Shown here in pieces: positions 23,465-30,934 of a DNA stretch of 52,611 bases. Numbering within the stretch: the stretch's first letter is position 1; every line of letters starts with the position of its first letter. The notes under the pieces are model-generated. The model was not told the origin of the DNA and made no database searches. It saw only the letters and a program-made list of their open reading frames with translations. Source of the stretch: a virus; the IMG/VR virus record IMGVR_UViG_3300046660_000329, positions 1 to 52,611 of that record; one strand, written 5' to 3'. Made by a program: the position numbers and the translations under genes.

Positions 23465-24487
23465 GTGCCTCGCGTAGATGGAAAGCCCGTTCCTCCGGGC
23501 ACTCCTACCACACCCGCCCTCAGCGCCGTGCCCCCCGTGGACAGCGGCCCGTTCGATCCGATGGAAATGCTCGGACTCGTACCGCTGGAAGAAGCCGCCG
23601 AACACACCAACGCGATGTTCTTCGGAGACGCCGGTACCGGCAAGACGTCATGCATGGCGTTCCTCGCCAACCTCCCCGGCGACGGCATCACCGTCATCGT
23701 CAACGCAGAGGGCGGCCTGAAGAAGGACGCGCTGAAGCGGCTGGGGGTCGACACCGCCAAGGTAGTGCTCTTCCCCGACCGCAGCAAGGGCGAGGAAATC
23801 TCTTACAACTCCCTGGAGACCCTGCTCTACCGCCTGCGTAACGCCCTCCAGAGGTCGCCGGGCTGCATCAAGGGCGTCGGCTTCGACTCGTCCACCGACC
23901 TGTGCGCAAGCCTCCTTCAGGACATCACGGCCTACGCCTACGAGAAGGACCAGAACCTTCCGCAGATCCAGAAGGACAAGCGGATGGCCGAGGGCAAGCA
24001 GCTCCGCGAGAGCGTCCACGCGACGCAGCTCCAGGACTACGCCCTTCTGACCAACCAGATGCGCACCCTGATGCGCGGATTCCGGGATCTGGGCTGCCAC
24101 TTCGTCGTTACCGCCCTGGAAAAGGACGACGCGCTCAACGACATGGGCACCAAGGCCACCGGCCCCGAACTGCCCGGCAAGACGTCCGCCTCCCTGCGCG
24201 GTTACGTCGACCTTGTGCTCCGCTTCACCGCCGAGACCCTCAAGACCGGCCCCGGACAGCAGGAGACGCTGGTCGTCGCCGAGACCAAGGCCTCCCTGAC
24301 GAAGCTGTGCAAGGACCGCGACGGCGTCCTCCCCTTCGATCTGGTCAACCCGACGTTCGACCGGGTTCACAAGTACGTCAAGGGCGAGCTGACCGAAGCG
24401 AACGACCCGGAAATCGAGCGTTACCGGCAGGTCCGGGCCAAGGCCGAGGCTTTCCGCATGGCCCGCAAGCAGCGCCCCGCAGCCTGA
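23465..24487 (+). CDS. Sak4-like RecA-fold ATPase (single-strand annealing/recombination)
   Basis: 340 residues from GTG 23465. Walker A GDAGTGKTS (54-62, Lys60), Walker B KGVGFDS (Asp141) and a beta-strand core VIVNAEGGLKKD fit the Sak4/RecA-like ATPases common in actinophages, which help single-strand annealing together with an SSB partner. The C-terminal part (VKGELTEANDPEIERYRQVR) is helical and basic at the end. The next gene has an SSB-like tail, the expected partner. An alternative is a UvsX-like or AAA loader. Confidence 0.78.
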   Translation: MPRVDGKPVPPGTPTTPALSAVPPVDSGPFDPMEMLGLVPLEEAAEHTNAMFFGDAGTGKTSCMAFLANLPGDGITVIVNAEGGLKKDALKRLGVDTAKVVLFPDRSKGEEISYNSLETLLYRLRNALQRSPGCIKGVGFDSSTDLCASLLQDITAYAYEKDQNLPQIQKDKRMAEGKQLRESVHATQLQDYALLTNQMRTLMRGFRDLGCHFVVTALEKDDALNDMGTKATGPELPGKTSASLRGYVDLVLRFTAETLKTGPGQQETLVVAETKASLTKLCKDRDGVLPFDLVNPTFDRVHKYVKGELTEANDPEIERYRQVRAKAEAFRMARKQRPAA

Positions 24488-24530
24488 TACACCTGAACCG
24501 CCAGCACTCACACGCGAGGATAAAAGAGAC

Positions 24531-25187
24531 ATGCCGAAGCTGAACCCGAACCAGGTCGCCGCCGCCCAGGCCCAGGGCTACGAGGAGAAGTCCGAGGAGC
24601 TGAAGCCGCTGCCGATCGCCGACGGCAAGCCGTACGTGTACAAGCTCGTCGGTTGCACGTCCGGCCCGGCGAAGAGCAACCCGTCCAAGATCCAGTGGAC
24701 CTGGGAGATGACGCTCGACGGGCTTTACCACCCGGAGTTCGTCGGCAAGGGCTACCTGGAGCGGATCTGGCACTACACCCCCGTGGACGGCGGGCAGGAG
24801 TGGGCCATCGCCAAGATGCTGCACGCGTTCGGCTACAGCCCGGACACCGACACGGACGAACTGATCAACGATGAGGCGACCGTCCTGGCGTTCCTCACGC
24901 TGGACTCGTACGGCACCCCGCCGAAGGTCACGATGAAGGCCCGCCGGTTCGCCTACCACGATGAGACGGAGTTCCCGCCCGCGCAGGGTACCGAACCGCC
25001 GTTCGGCGGCGCCGACGACCCGAACGTCCCGGCTCAGGCCTACGCGTCCGTGGCGGCTGCTCAGCAGGCCCCGAGTGCTGTCGCTGTGACGGCTCCTGCG
25101 GATGACCCTTGGGCGAAGGCCCCGGAGACCCCGGCTGCGGCTTCTGTCCCGCCGCAGGCTCAGGCGGACGAGAACGACACGTTCTAG
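24531..25187 (+). CDS. Probable phage ssDNA-binding protein with acidic tail
   Basis: 218 residues, ATG with GAGGATAAAAG upstream. The first 145 residues are beta-rich (YVYKLVGCTSGPAKS, KIQWTWEMTL, VTMKARRFAY) in OB-fold style. Residues 150-210 are Ala/Pro-rich and disordered, and the end is ADENDTF: an acidic tip with terminal Phe, as in the SSB tail (DDDIPF) that recruits partner proteins. Location after the Sak4-like ATPase supports an SSB or a Sak4 partner. Family not confirmed. Confidence 0.65.
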   Translation: MPKLNPNQVAAAQAQGYEEKSEELKPLPIADGKPYVYKLVGCTSGPAKSNPSKIQWTWEMTLDGLYHPEFVGKGYLERIWHYTPVDGGQEWAIAKMLHAFGYSPDTDTDELINDEATVLAFLTLDSYGTPPKVTMKARRFAYHDETEFPPAQGTEPPFGGADDPNVPAQAYASVAAAQQAPSAVAVTAPADDPWAKAPETPAAASVPPQAQADENDTF

Positions 25188-25206
25188 TCCAGGGGTGAGG
25201 TAGTGA

Positions 25207-25239
25207 TTCGACCCCCTGCGTGCCTCGCAGGGGGTCGAA
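25207..25239 (+). terminator. Perfect 14-bp stem hairpin after ssDNA-binding gene
   Basis: TTCGACCCCCTGCG (25207-25220), loop TGCCT, CGCAGGGGGTCGAA (25226-25239). No T tract, but stem strength and position 20 bases after the stop favour termination. Confidence 0.7.
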
Positions 25240-25267
25240 CTCATGCCCGGGTGAGAGCCCTAGTATG

Positions 25268-25276
25268 TGCTAGACT
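25268..25276 (+). promoter_or_regulatory. Extended -10 motif TGCTAGACT
   Basis: TGC then TAGACT (25271-25276). TGTCAC...GTGAACA around 25276-25292 is a weak inverted repeat just downstream that could be an operator. No -35 seen. It serves the gene at 25319. Confidence 0.5.
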
Positions 25277-25318
25277 GTCACTATTGTGAACAGTACACAT
25301 ATCGACAAGGAGCCTCTC

Positions 25319-25603
25319 ATGGAAGAGCCAACCCGGCAGCGCGGAGCGTCCCCCTCCAAGGCAGCCCGCACACCCGAAGAGGCCATGGCAATCGCCCGCA
25401 AGAGGCCCGGCTACAAGGTGCTTGCCTCGCAAGGCCACCAGAAGTTCGGGGCCCGGGTCAAAGCCAACGACATCCGCTCTGGCAAGCGAGGACCCTGGAA
25501 GCAGTACTTCGGAGAAGTCCGCACGTCGGCGATGAAGCAGCCCGACGGAACGTACAACGTGTACGTATATGTCGAGCCCGAGACCGCCCCTCTCGACGAC
25601 TAG
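25319..25603 (+). CDS. Small basic protein of unknown function
   Basis: 94 residues from ATG 25319, with AAGGAGCC before it. Lys/Arg-rich N-terminal half (ARTPEEAMAIARKRPGYKVL, VKANDIRSGKRGPWKQYF) and an acidic C-terminus (YVEPETAPLDD). The basic part could bind nucleic acid. It is a single-gene unit between its promoter and a terminator at 25657, directly before the polymerase gene. No family recognised. Confidence 0.55.
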   Translation: MEEPTRQRGASPSKAARTPEEAMAIARKRPGYKVLASQGHQKFGARVKANDIRSGKRGPWKQYFGEVRTSAMKQPDGTYNVYVYVEPETAPLDD

Positions 25604-25656
25604 CAGGCACCCGAGGTACGCATGGCCTCCACCCGCCCATACAGAATCCGCAACCG

Positions 25657-25693
25657 CCAGTAGGGACCTTCCAACGCCGGAGGTCCCTACTGG
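25657..25693 (+). terminator. Terminator before polymerase gene
   Basis: CCAGTAGGGACC (25657-25668) and GGTCCCTACTGG (25682-25693), 12-base perfect stem, with inner TCC/GGA pairs. Followed by TCTATAC. A 13-codon ORF (25622-25663) runs into its left arm; I do not call it a gene. Confidence 0.75.
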
Positions 25694-25729
25694 TCTATAC
25701 AGGCGGTCCTTCGCCGTCCGGGAGTAACC

Positions 25730-27733
25730 ATGCAAACCACAGCACCCGTACAGCACCGGGTCCAGATCCTCCCCTCTCAGCTTCCCGCCGGGCTCACCAC
25801 ACCGGTCGCCTTCGACTTCGAGACCTCCGCCTTGTATTTCGACGAGGGCGGCATCGCTACCGCGTCCGTCGCCTGGTTTGAGAACAACATCGAGGACGCG
25901 GACCACATTCGCACCGCCGCGTTCCCCTTCGCCCAAGGAGAGGAAGGCAAGCCGGACTGGAACGGCCAAGAGGCTCTGTTCGGCAGTGCCGAGGACACCA
26001 ACCTCCCCCTTGAGGAGTGGAAGGCTCTCACCGCGTGGCTCAGCCAGCAGCGGCTGATCGCCCACAACGCCCAGTTCGATGTGATCATGGCCGCCGGTGG
26101 GGTCATGTCCTACCGGTGGGGCAACGGATACGGCATCGACCTGTCCGAACAGCTGTACTGGGACACCATGTTGGCGAACTACGTACTGTGGCCCCGGCAC
26201 CCTCTCGGCCTCAAAGAGACCGCTGACCGGCTGTGGCCGGGCGAAGGCCAGAAAGACTCTCAGGAGCGGCTCAAGCAGCACCTGAAGAACCAGAAGAAGA
26301 AGCGCGGCAACAAGGGCGGCGTCCGCTACGACCTGGCCAACTGGGAGGTCATGGAGCAGTACGCCGACGACGATGCGCACAAGGCCCTCCGGCTGTACCT
26401 CGTACAGAAGAAAGAGTTCAAGGCCCCCGACCACCCGCAGTACCACCACCTCAAAGCCACTCAGCTGCCCGTCCTGCGGCTCCTGGTGGAAGAAGAGAAG
26501 CGGGGCATGCCCTACGCCGTGGAAGCCTCCCGTGCAGCCGCACAGCGCATCGAACCGGTCAAGCAGAAGCTAGCCAGCCAGCTTCCCTTCCTGCCCACCG
26601 GAGACCACGCCAAGAACTACTTCTACGGCGACGCGGATCAGACGAACGTCCGGGGCCACAAGTCCTTGGGGCTGTCTCCCGCTTACCGCAGCCCGAAAAC
26701 CGGAGAACCCTCCCTCAACTCCGAAGCGCTCCGGGAACTGGCCGAGCAGGAAGTTCCGTGGGCGCAAGAGTGGCAGACGTACACCCTGCTGGACCGCGCC
26801 CAGTCGATGTACTACAACGGGTGGGCCGACAAGTGCGGGCCGGACAACAGGATCCGCGCGCGGATCCGGCAGGTGGGCACCGTCTCCACCCGGTTCAGCA
26901 TCGAGCGGGCCAACCTCCAGGCCATTCCTCACGGACGCAAGCTGGAAGGCCTCGCCTTCGTGGGACTGAGCGACCTGCCCACCCCGCGCGCGCTGATCCG
27001 GCAGCAGGTGGTCGACACCATGCCCGGCTGGGTCCTCATGGAGTACGACCTGTCGCAGGCAGAGTTGCGCCTCGGGGCCTTGCTGTCCAACTGCAAGAAG
27101 ATGCTGGAGGCGTATTTCAACGACGTCGACCTGCACACGTTCACCGCTGAGCAGCTCGGAACACCCCGGCAGGTGGGCAAGGTCGCGAACCTGTCACTGG
27201 AGTACGGCGCCGGACCGACGACGCTCGGGAACATGATGGTCAAGATGACCGGCGGCATGGTCAAGATGCAGCCCTGGGAGCTGAAGGAGGTCCATGCGGG
27301 CTTCCACCGGACGTACCCGGAGCTGAATCAGGCCATCGAGCGGTGGGACAACTTCGCCCGCCGCAACAAGTTCGTCCCGCTGATCGGCGGTCAGAACCGG
27401 TATATCCGTTTTGGTGAAGATACCCGTTTGGCCTGGAATCAGCACGTACAGGGCAGTTTGGGCCAGTACATGCTGCACTGGCTGCTGGAAATCGAGGGCA
27501 TCGGACACCGGCTGGGCGTGCACAAGCGGGCCAAGCAGGACGGTATTGGCGGGGCCGGGCTGCTCATGGAAGTCCACGACTCGGCAATCAACCTGATCCC
27601 GGCAGACCTGGAAGAAGAGTTCTCGTACCTGGTCAAGAAGGCAGGCGTGGACTTGTGGCGCGACTACTTCGGCTACATCAACGGAGGTGTCCCCATGAAG
27701 GTGGACGGCAAGCCGTTCGCAGAAGGAGAATGA
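25730..27733 (+). CDS. Family A DNA polymerase with 3'-5' exonuclease
   Basis: 667 residues. Exonuclease: DFET (Asp29, Glu31), HNAQFD (Asp117), YADDD (Tyr211, Asp215). Polymerase: motif A EYDLSQAELR (Asp440), motif B RQVGKVANLSLEYG (Arg480, Lys484, Tyr492), motif C EVHDS (His616, Asp617). No 5'-3' exonuclease domain. The residue equal to E. coli Phe762 is Leu488, and the Glu after the motif C Asp is Ser618, as in some phage PolA lineages. Replicates the phage genome. ATG preceded by GGGAGTAACC; no clear promoter seen upstream apart from the region after the terminator. Confidence 0.95.
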   Translation: MQTTAPVQHRVQILPSQLPAGLTTPVAFDFETSALYFDEGGIATASVAWFENNIEDADHIRTAAFPFAQGEEGKPDWNGQEALFGSAEDTNLPLEEWKALTAWLSQQRLIAHNAQFDVIMAAGGVMSYRWGNGYGIDLSEQLYWDTMLANYVLWPRHPLGLKETADRLWPGEGQKDSQERLKQHLKNQKKKRGNKGGVRYDLANWEVMEQYADDDAHKALRLYLVQKKEFKAPDHPQYHHLKATQLPVLRLLVEEEKRGMPYAVEASRAAAQRIEPVKQKLASQLPFLPTGDHAKNYFYGDADQTNVRGHKSLGLSPAYRSPKTGEPSLNSEALRELAEQEVPWAQEWQTYTLLDRAQSMYYNGWADKCGPDNRIRARIRQVGTVSTRFSIERANLQAIPHGRKLEGLAFVGLSDLPTPRALIRQQVVDTMPGWVLMEYDLSQAELRLGALLSNCKKMLEAYFNDVDLHTFTAEQLGTPRQVGKVANLSLEYGAGPTTLGNMMVKMTGGMVKMQPWELKEVHAGFHRTYPELNQAIERWDNFARRNKFVPLIGGQNRYIRFGEDTRLAWNQHVQGSLGQYMLHWLLEIEGIGHRLGVHKRAKQDGIGGAGLLMEVHDSAINLIPADLEEEFSYLVKKAGVDLWRDYFGYINGGVPMKVDGKPFAEGE

Positions 27734-27737
27734 TCAG

Positions 27738-28304
27738 ATGAGCCCTAAGTTAGGTGGCGATTCTCCCCGCCCGGGGCGCCCCTCCAGAGAACAAGTGGTG
27801 GCCCGTACGCAGGCGATGCAGCTACGCCGCCGCATCCTGGACGAGAACGCCTTCGGTGGTGGGTTCGATGTGCCCGAGGACATCACGCCGACCGAGGCAG
27901 CCATCGAGGCGTTCCGGCGGTCTCTGGCGATGGTCCGCTGGATCGAGTCTCAGATGGCGCAGTGGGCCCCGAACTTGCTCCCGCTGACTGAGAACAACTT
28001 CGATGACAAGGGCGCGCTCCAGTCCATGCCCTCGCATGAGGCGGCGTGGCTGGACCTGTGGATGCAGGAGCGGCGGGAGCTGCGGGAAGCTATCAAGCTC
28101 TGTCACACGATCGGCGTGGAGGAGCGGCAGCTTTCGTTGCAGGAACAGCAGGCTGACGCGATGTTCAGCATCCTGGAGCGGATGATCGATGCGCTCGGGT
28201 TGTCGGAGGACCAGCGGCGCCGCGTTCCCGAACTCATGCCGGAGATCATTCGCACGGTGGCGATGCCGTCGTTCGGGGGAACGGTCCACACCCCGCAGCT
28301 GTAA
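27738..28304 (+). CDS. Helical protein, possibly terminase small subunit-like or replication accessory
   Basis: 188 residues, four bases after the polymerase stop. Basic start (RPGRPSREQVVARTQAMQLR), then helix-rich with EAAWLDLWMQERRELREAIK and CHTIGVEERQLSLQEQQADA. The pattern of a long amphipathic helix pair followed by ALGLSEDQRRRVPELM resembles small proteins that sit near terminases in actinobacterial prophages. Here the neighbour is the polymerase, so a packaging role is doubtful. Its C-terminal codons precede a promoter motif. Confidence 0.5.
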   Translation: MSPKLGGDSPRPGRPSREQVVARTQAMQLRRRILDENAFGGGFDVPEDITPTEAAIEAFRRSLAMVRWIESQMAQWAPNLLPLTENNFDDKGALQSMPSHEAAWLDLWMQERRELREAIKLCHTIGVEERQLSLQEQQADAMFSILERMIDALGLSEDQRRRVPELMPEIIRTVAMPSFGGTVHTPQL

Positions 28305-28305
28305 G

Positions 28306-28319
28306 TGCTAGGGTAGATG
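28306..28319 (+). promoter_or_regulatory. Phage promoter motif TGCTAGGGTAGATG
   Basis: TGC and TAGGGT (28309-28314) followed by AGATG. No gene follows for 690 bases, so it likely transcribes the structured region 28315-28960. No convincing -35 at 18 bases (TCCACA). Confidence 0.6.
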
Positions 28320-28388
28320 CAGCGCATCACCGGCGCGGTCCCGCCAAGCCGCTTCAAGCGGCGACGCGGCCGGACCAAAGGTGCAAAT

Positions 28389-28421
28389 GCCCGCTCCCTT
28401 CCCAGACCTGGGGGAGCGGGC
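28389..28421 (+). terminator. GC-rich hairpin within non-coding region
   Basis: GCCCGCTCCC (28389-28398) with GGGAGCGGGC (28412-28421), 13-base loop, then GTTCTGCTGT. May end a short transcript from 28306 or be part of the larger RNA. Confidence 0.5.
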
Positions 28422-28525
28422 GTTCTGCTGTCTCGGACCGTAGTAGGGTCAGCACTGTTGCAGTTGATTTGGAGTGTGTTGGTCGGGTCCGACACAGCCG
28501 CGCGCGGGGTGGTGCCCACGCACAA

Positions 28526-28558
28526 GAGCCCCCGCTCTCACTAGGAGAGCGGGGGCTC
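28526..28558 (+). terminator. 14-bp perfect hairpin within non-coding region
   Basis: GAGCCCCCGCTCTC (28526-28539), loop ACTAG, GAGAGCGGGGGCTC (28545-28558). Strong but without T tract; acts in both directions if a terminator. Confidence 0.55.
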
Positions 28559-28989
28559 AAGGCTGTGTGTTCCCGGGAGCCTCTGCCCCGCTTCGCTGAT
28601 AGGCCCCTGAGCGGACCGTCGATTGCGGGAGGGATTGCGGTTACCCGCGCCCGGCTTGATCCCGGCGAACACTGCGGTACAGCCTAGCCGAAGCCAGGTC
28701 ACCCCTGTACCGCATACCTTCCCGACCAGACAGCTCGTGTGATCGGGAAGGAGTAACGGAGTCAGCGCTGTTGTATCTGGGCTTCGCGCTGGTCCTGTCC
28801 AATCCGGGTGAGTTACGCCAGACCCGGATCACGCTGAAACCCGCTCGGCTAACGCACCGACTGTTCTCGGGGGCCAAGGTTTCCCAGGGCAGACGAGCGG
28901 GTTTGTTGCAGGCTTCCCCGCAGATAAGTCCGGTCGCGGCCTGCGGTACGCACTCTAGCACCAAACGAGGGGGAGTCCTAGCACTTCCC

Positions 28990-29004
28990 TGCTAGGGTAG
29001 ATCT
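28990..29004 (+). promoter_or_regulatory. Phage promoter giving a leaderless mRNA
   Basis: TGCTAGGGTAGATCT with TAGGGT at 28993-28998 and ATG at 29005, six bases after the -10. Transcription should start at or within one or two bases of the ATG. Confidence 0.65.
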
Positions 29005-29205
29005 ATGACGAAGCGACCGATCATCCGCTGGGAACGCAAGACCCGCCCCGGCAGCATCTACGGACCGTTCACGGTGTTCCGCGCCAGCAAGACCGGCGGG
29101 CCACTGCTCAAGGAGGAGGCCCACGGCATCAAGGACGTCAACGGGTTCATGATCCAGACGAAGACCCGCAAGCTCCTGGTGGAGTTTCGGCGCCGGGGCA
29201 ACTAA
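29005..29205 (+). CDS. Small basic protein, leaderless
   Basis: 66 residues, highly basic (MTKRPIIRWERKTRPGSIYG, TKTRKLLVEFRRRGN). The ATG follows the -10 box by six bases, no ribosome site exists, so translation is expected from a leaderless transcript, which actinobacteria handle well. Single-gene unit ending in a terminator at 29209. May bind nucleic acid; unknown family. Confidence 0.6.
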   Translation: MTKRPIIRWERKTRPGSIYGPFTVFRASKTGGPLLKEEAHGIKDVNGFMIQTKTRKLLVEFRRRGN

Positions 29206-29208
29206 CGC

Positions 29209-29238
29209 ATCGGGGGAGGCTTGCAATCCTCCCCCGAT
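29209..29238 (+). terminator. Terminator overlapping the next promoter
   Basis: ATCGGGGGAGG (29209-29219) with CCTCCCCCGAT (29228-29238), perfect 11-base stem, eight-base loop. The loop carries TTGCAA, the -35 box of the promoter at 29221. Confidence 0.7.
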
Positions 29239-29260
29239 CTGCTAGGGTAGATATATCAAG
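29221..29260 (+). promoter_or_regulatory. Phage promoter TTGCAA-N16-TAGGGT
   Basis: TTGCAA (29221-29226), 16 bases, TAGGGT (29243-29248) with TGC extension and AGATATATCAAG. The UTR then shows GGACACCGCCCCCGAGGAG, the element shared with right-arm cassettes. Confidence 0.75.
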
Positions 29261-29289
29261 TCCCGGACACCGCCCCCGAGGAGACCGCC

Positions 29290-29592
29290 GTGAAGCACCG
29301 TAAGCCGAGCATCAGCCTGTTCGAAACGGAAGACCACATCTTCCAGCGAATCAGCAACACGGCGTGGGCGTATGGGACCGCCGACCAGCTGTTCGAGGGC
29401 GATTACGTCCTCACCTCGGAGCAGTATTACGAGTACCTGGACGGCCAGTACGAATGGGAGCCGGAGCAGCACGTGGCCCGCAACTTCGGGGACTGTGGCG
29501 CCCCCATCACCGGCACCGGGGACTACGAGCAGATGATGGCCGAGGAAGCCCGAGCACACTTTTACGGCGCCCCCAACCCCTACCTGATCTGA
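29290..29592 (+). CDS. Acidic protein of unknown function
   Basis: 100 residues from GTG 29290 with CGAGGAGACC before it. Glu/Asp and Tyr-rich (EDHIFQRISNTAWAYG, LTSEQYYEYLDGQYEWEPE), no cysteine motif other than one FGDCG. Acidic Tyr-rich small proteins can mimic DNA, but no evidence beyond composition. First gene of a three-gene unit (29290-30185). Confidence 0.55.
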   Translation: MKHRKPSISLFETEDHIFQRISNTAWAYGTADQLFEGDYVLTSEQYYEYLDGQYEWEPEQHVARNFGDCGAPITGTGDYEQMMAEEARAHFYGAPNPYLI

Positions 29593-29601
29593 GGAGAATC
29601 C

Positions 29602-29832
29602 GTGCCCAACGACTACGCCAACGCCTCTGGCGAGGTCTCCGAGGACTACTACGACATCGCCACCTGGAACAACCGGGAACACGAGTGGGAGTTGAACGGC
29701 TACTTCCTCACCCTGGAAGAGGGCCGCAAGCGTCTGGCCGCCAAGCGCGGCAGCATCCGAACTACCAAGCGCAACGCGGATTTCCGCCTGGTCCGGGTCC
29801 AGGCCACCACCACCCTCACCGAAGTCGACTAG
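29602..29832 (+). CDS. Small protein of unknown function
   Basis: 76 residues from GTG 29602 with GAGGAGAATCC. Begins acidic (NDYANASGEVSEDYYDIATW) then YFLTLEEGRKRLAAKRGSIR and ends TTTLTEVD. A strand-helix-strand pattern with basic middle. Co-transcribed with the genes on both sides. No family recognised. Confidence 0.55.
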   Translation: MPNDYANASGEVSEDYYDIATWNNREHEWELNGYFLTLEEGRKRLAAKRGSIRTTKRNADFRLVRVQATTTLTEVD

Positions 29833-29840
29833 GAGACGTC

Positions 29841-30185
29841 ATGACCGAGAACCCCACCGCCCCCGTATTCACCCCCGACGAGCGAGAGGCCAAGCTGCCC
29901 GTGTGGGTCCGGCAGGAGCTTCAGAACCTCCGGAACACCGTGCGCGATCTGCACAACCAGGTGCAGGCAGTCAAGGGGGAACATGCGGGCAGCAACGTCC
30001 AGATGCTCGACAAGGCCGGGCTCGGAAGCACCCCTCTGCCGAAGGGCTCCATGGTCAAGTTCGATTCCAACTGGGGCGGTATCACGGTTCACCACGACAC
30101 AGACGGCCGGGTGCGTATCCAGGGCGACAACACCCTGTTGATCCGGCTGAACGCAGGCAACGCCCTCACTGTCGAACTGGAGTAG
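29841..30185 (+). CDS. Coiled-coil plus beta-domain protein, unknown function
   Basis: 114 residues, AGGAGACGTC before ATG. A heptad-like helix at residues 18-45 (KLPVWVRQELQNLRNTVRDL), then a beta-rich domain of about 50 residues (KGSMVKFDSNWGGITVHHD, RVRIQGDNTLLIRLNAG). This oligomeric stalk plus beta head is seen in small tail or DNA-binding proteins; nothing further can be said. Followed by a strong terminator. Confidence 0.55.
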   Translation: MTENPTAPVFTPDEREAKLPVWVRQELQNLRNTVRDLHNQVQAVKGEHAGSNVQMLDKAGLGSTPLPKGSMVKFDSNWGGITVHHDTDGRVRIQGDNTLLIRLNAGNALTVELE

Positions 30186-30206
30186 CCCCGCTCACCTCGC
30201 CTAATC

Positions 30207-30237
30207 GTCCCGCCTGGATCCCCAGGCGGGACTTTTT
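30207..30237 (+). terminator. Strong intrinsic terminator
   Basis: GTCCCGCCTGG (30207-30217), loop ATCC, CCAGGCGGGAC (30222-30232), TTTTT (30233-30237). Confidence 0.92.
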
Positions 30238-30252
30238 GCGTGTGTGCCCGAG

Positions 30253-30261
30253 TGTTAGGAT
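30253..30261 (+). promoter_or_regulatory. Extended -10 motif TGTTAGGAT
   Basis: TGT then TAGGAT (30256-30261), 28 bases before ATG 30289. The same TGTTAGGAT string occurs on the minus strand at 43738-43746. Confidence 0.6.
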
Positions 30262-30288
30262 CAGTGGTAGGCAACATCGGGAGGGCTC

Positions 30289-30666
30289 ATGTGCCGCCAC
30301 CAGCGGTTTCTTGAACTTGCAGCACGTAATGCAGCGCTCTCAAACTGCCAGTTCAAGCACGGCTCACTGATAGTGCGAGGCGGAGCCGTCCTGTCCAGCT
30401 CCCCCAACCGGCACCGCAACCCCCCGGCGATCGATTACCTCGGGTCTTCCGTGCACGCAGAGGTCGCCGCGTTACGCCGCGCCAACGCCGCCGGAGCAAC
30501 CCTCTACGTCGTTCGTCTCGCCCCGTCCGGACTGGCCCTCAGCCGTCCCTGCCCCCGTTGCTGGACGGCTATCGAGCGGTCTGGCGTGAAATCGGTCGTG
30601 TACTCCACGGGCTCCGGATACGAGGTCGAACGCGTCACGGCCCAGTCTCCCTTGATCGCCTGCTAG
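30289..30666 (+). CDS. Cytidine/dCMP deaminase-like zinc enzyme
   Basis: 125 residues from ATG 30289, with GGGAGGG upstream. HAE (56-58) and PCPRC (Cys88, Cys91) are the zinc site and proton shuttle of the cytidine deaminase superfamily, with the order beta strand-HAE helix-PCxxC as in dCMP and related deaminases. Small size (125) fits free nucleoside or nucleotide deaminases, or a nucleic-acid editing type. In a phage with thyX, dCMP to dUMP would feed dTMP synthesis. Substrate is inferred. Confidence 0.75.
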   Translation: MCRHQRFLELAARNAALSNCQFKHGSLIVRGGAVLSSSPNRHRNPPAIDYLGSSVHAEVAALRRANAAGATLYVVRLAPSGLALSRPCPRCWTAIERSGVKSVVYSTGSGYEVERVTAQSPLIAC

Positions 30667-30674
30667 GAGGTCCC

Positions 30675-30932
30675 ATGAGCCCCTTTGAATCGGCTCCTCT
30701 CCCGGAGATACCCACGACCCTTGCGAGCCTGTCAAAGGCCGTCCAGGGGCATTACAAGGAGCACCCTGCCCACACTGCGGGATGTACCTGCCTGGACCCG
30801 ATGATCATTGCGATTGCGCGCGATTTGCTGCCTCGTGACGGGGAGGGCTACTGGCGTCAGGCTGCGGTGGGCAGTGACCGGACCCGGGACGGTCTGGCGC
30901 ATGTCCTCACTGAGATCGCCAGGAGGCTCTAG
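30675..30932 (+). CDS. Small protein with C-x-C, unknown function
   Basis: 85 residues, AGGAGG before ATG, coupled to the deaminase by eight bases. MSPFESAPLPEIPTTLASL, then GCTCLDPM and a helical end (DGLAHVLTEIARRL). HPAHTAGCTCL has Cys and His residues that could bind a metal. No family recognised. Confidence 0.55.
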   Translation: MSPFESAPLPEIPTTLASLSKAVQGHYKEHPAHTAGCTCLDPMIIAIARDLLPRDGEGYWRQAAVGSDRTRDGLAHVLTEIARRL

Positions 30933-30934
30933 CT

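Larger units (their letters stand above)
28315..28960 (+). ncRNA. Candidate structured non-coding RNA region with six or more hairpins
   Basis: No credible ORF on either strand. Perfect inverted repeats follow one another: 28389-28421 (GCCCGCTCCC/GGGAGCGGGC), 28526-28558 (14 bases), 28674-28713 (GCGGTACAG/CTGTACCGC), 28717-28751 (CCTTCCCGA/TCGGGAAGG), 28802-28829 (ATCCGGGT/ACCCGGAT), 28837-28904 (AAACCCGCTCG/CGAGCGGGTTT, enclosing 46 bases) and 28908-28944 (GCAGGC/GCCTGC). TGCGGTAC occurs twice (28673, 28942). A promoter motif stands at 28306 and the next at 28990. No tRNA pattern is found. It may be a regulatory or structural phage RNA, or leader plus processed fragments. Confidence 0.5.

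Noticed and set aside
25622-25663. 13-codon leader ORF before the polymerase
   Set aside because: It has a weak GAGG site but runs into a terminator arm and encodes no recognisable attenuator codons.
28641-28964. 107-codon minus-strand open frame in the structured region
   Set aside because: Low-complexity Arg/Ser-rich product, no ribosome site, and the DNA is covered by inverted repeats, which better fits RNA structure.
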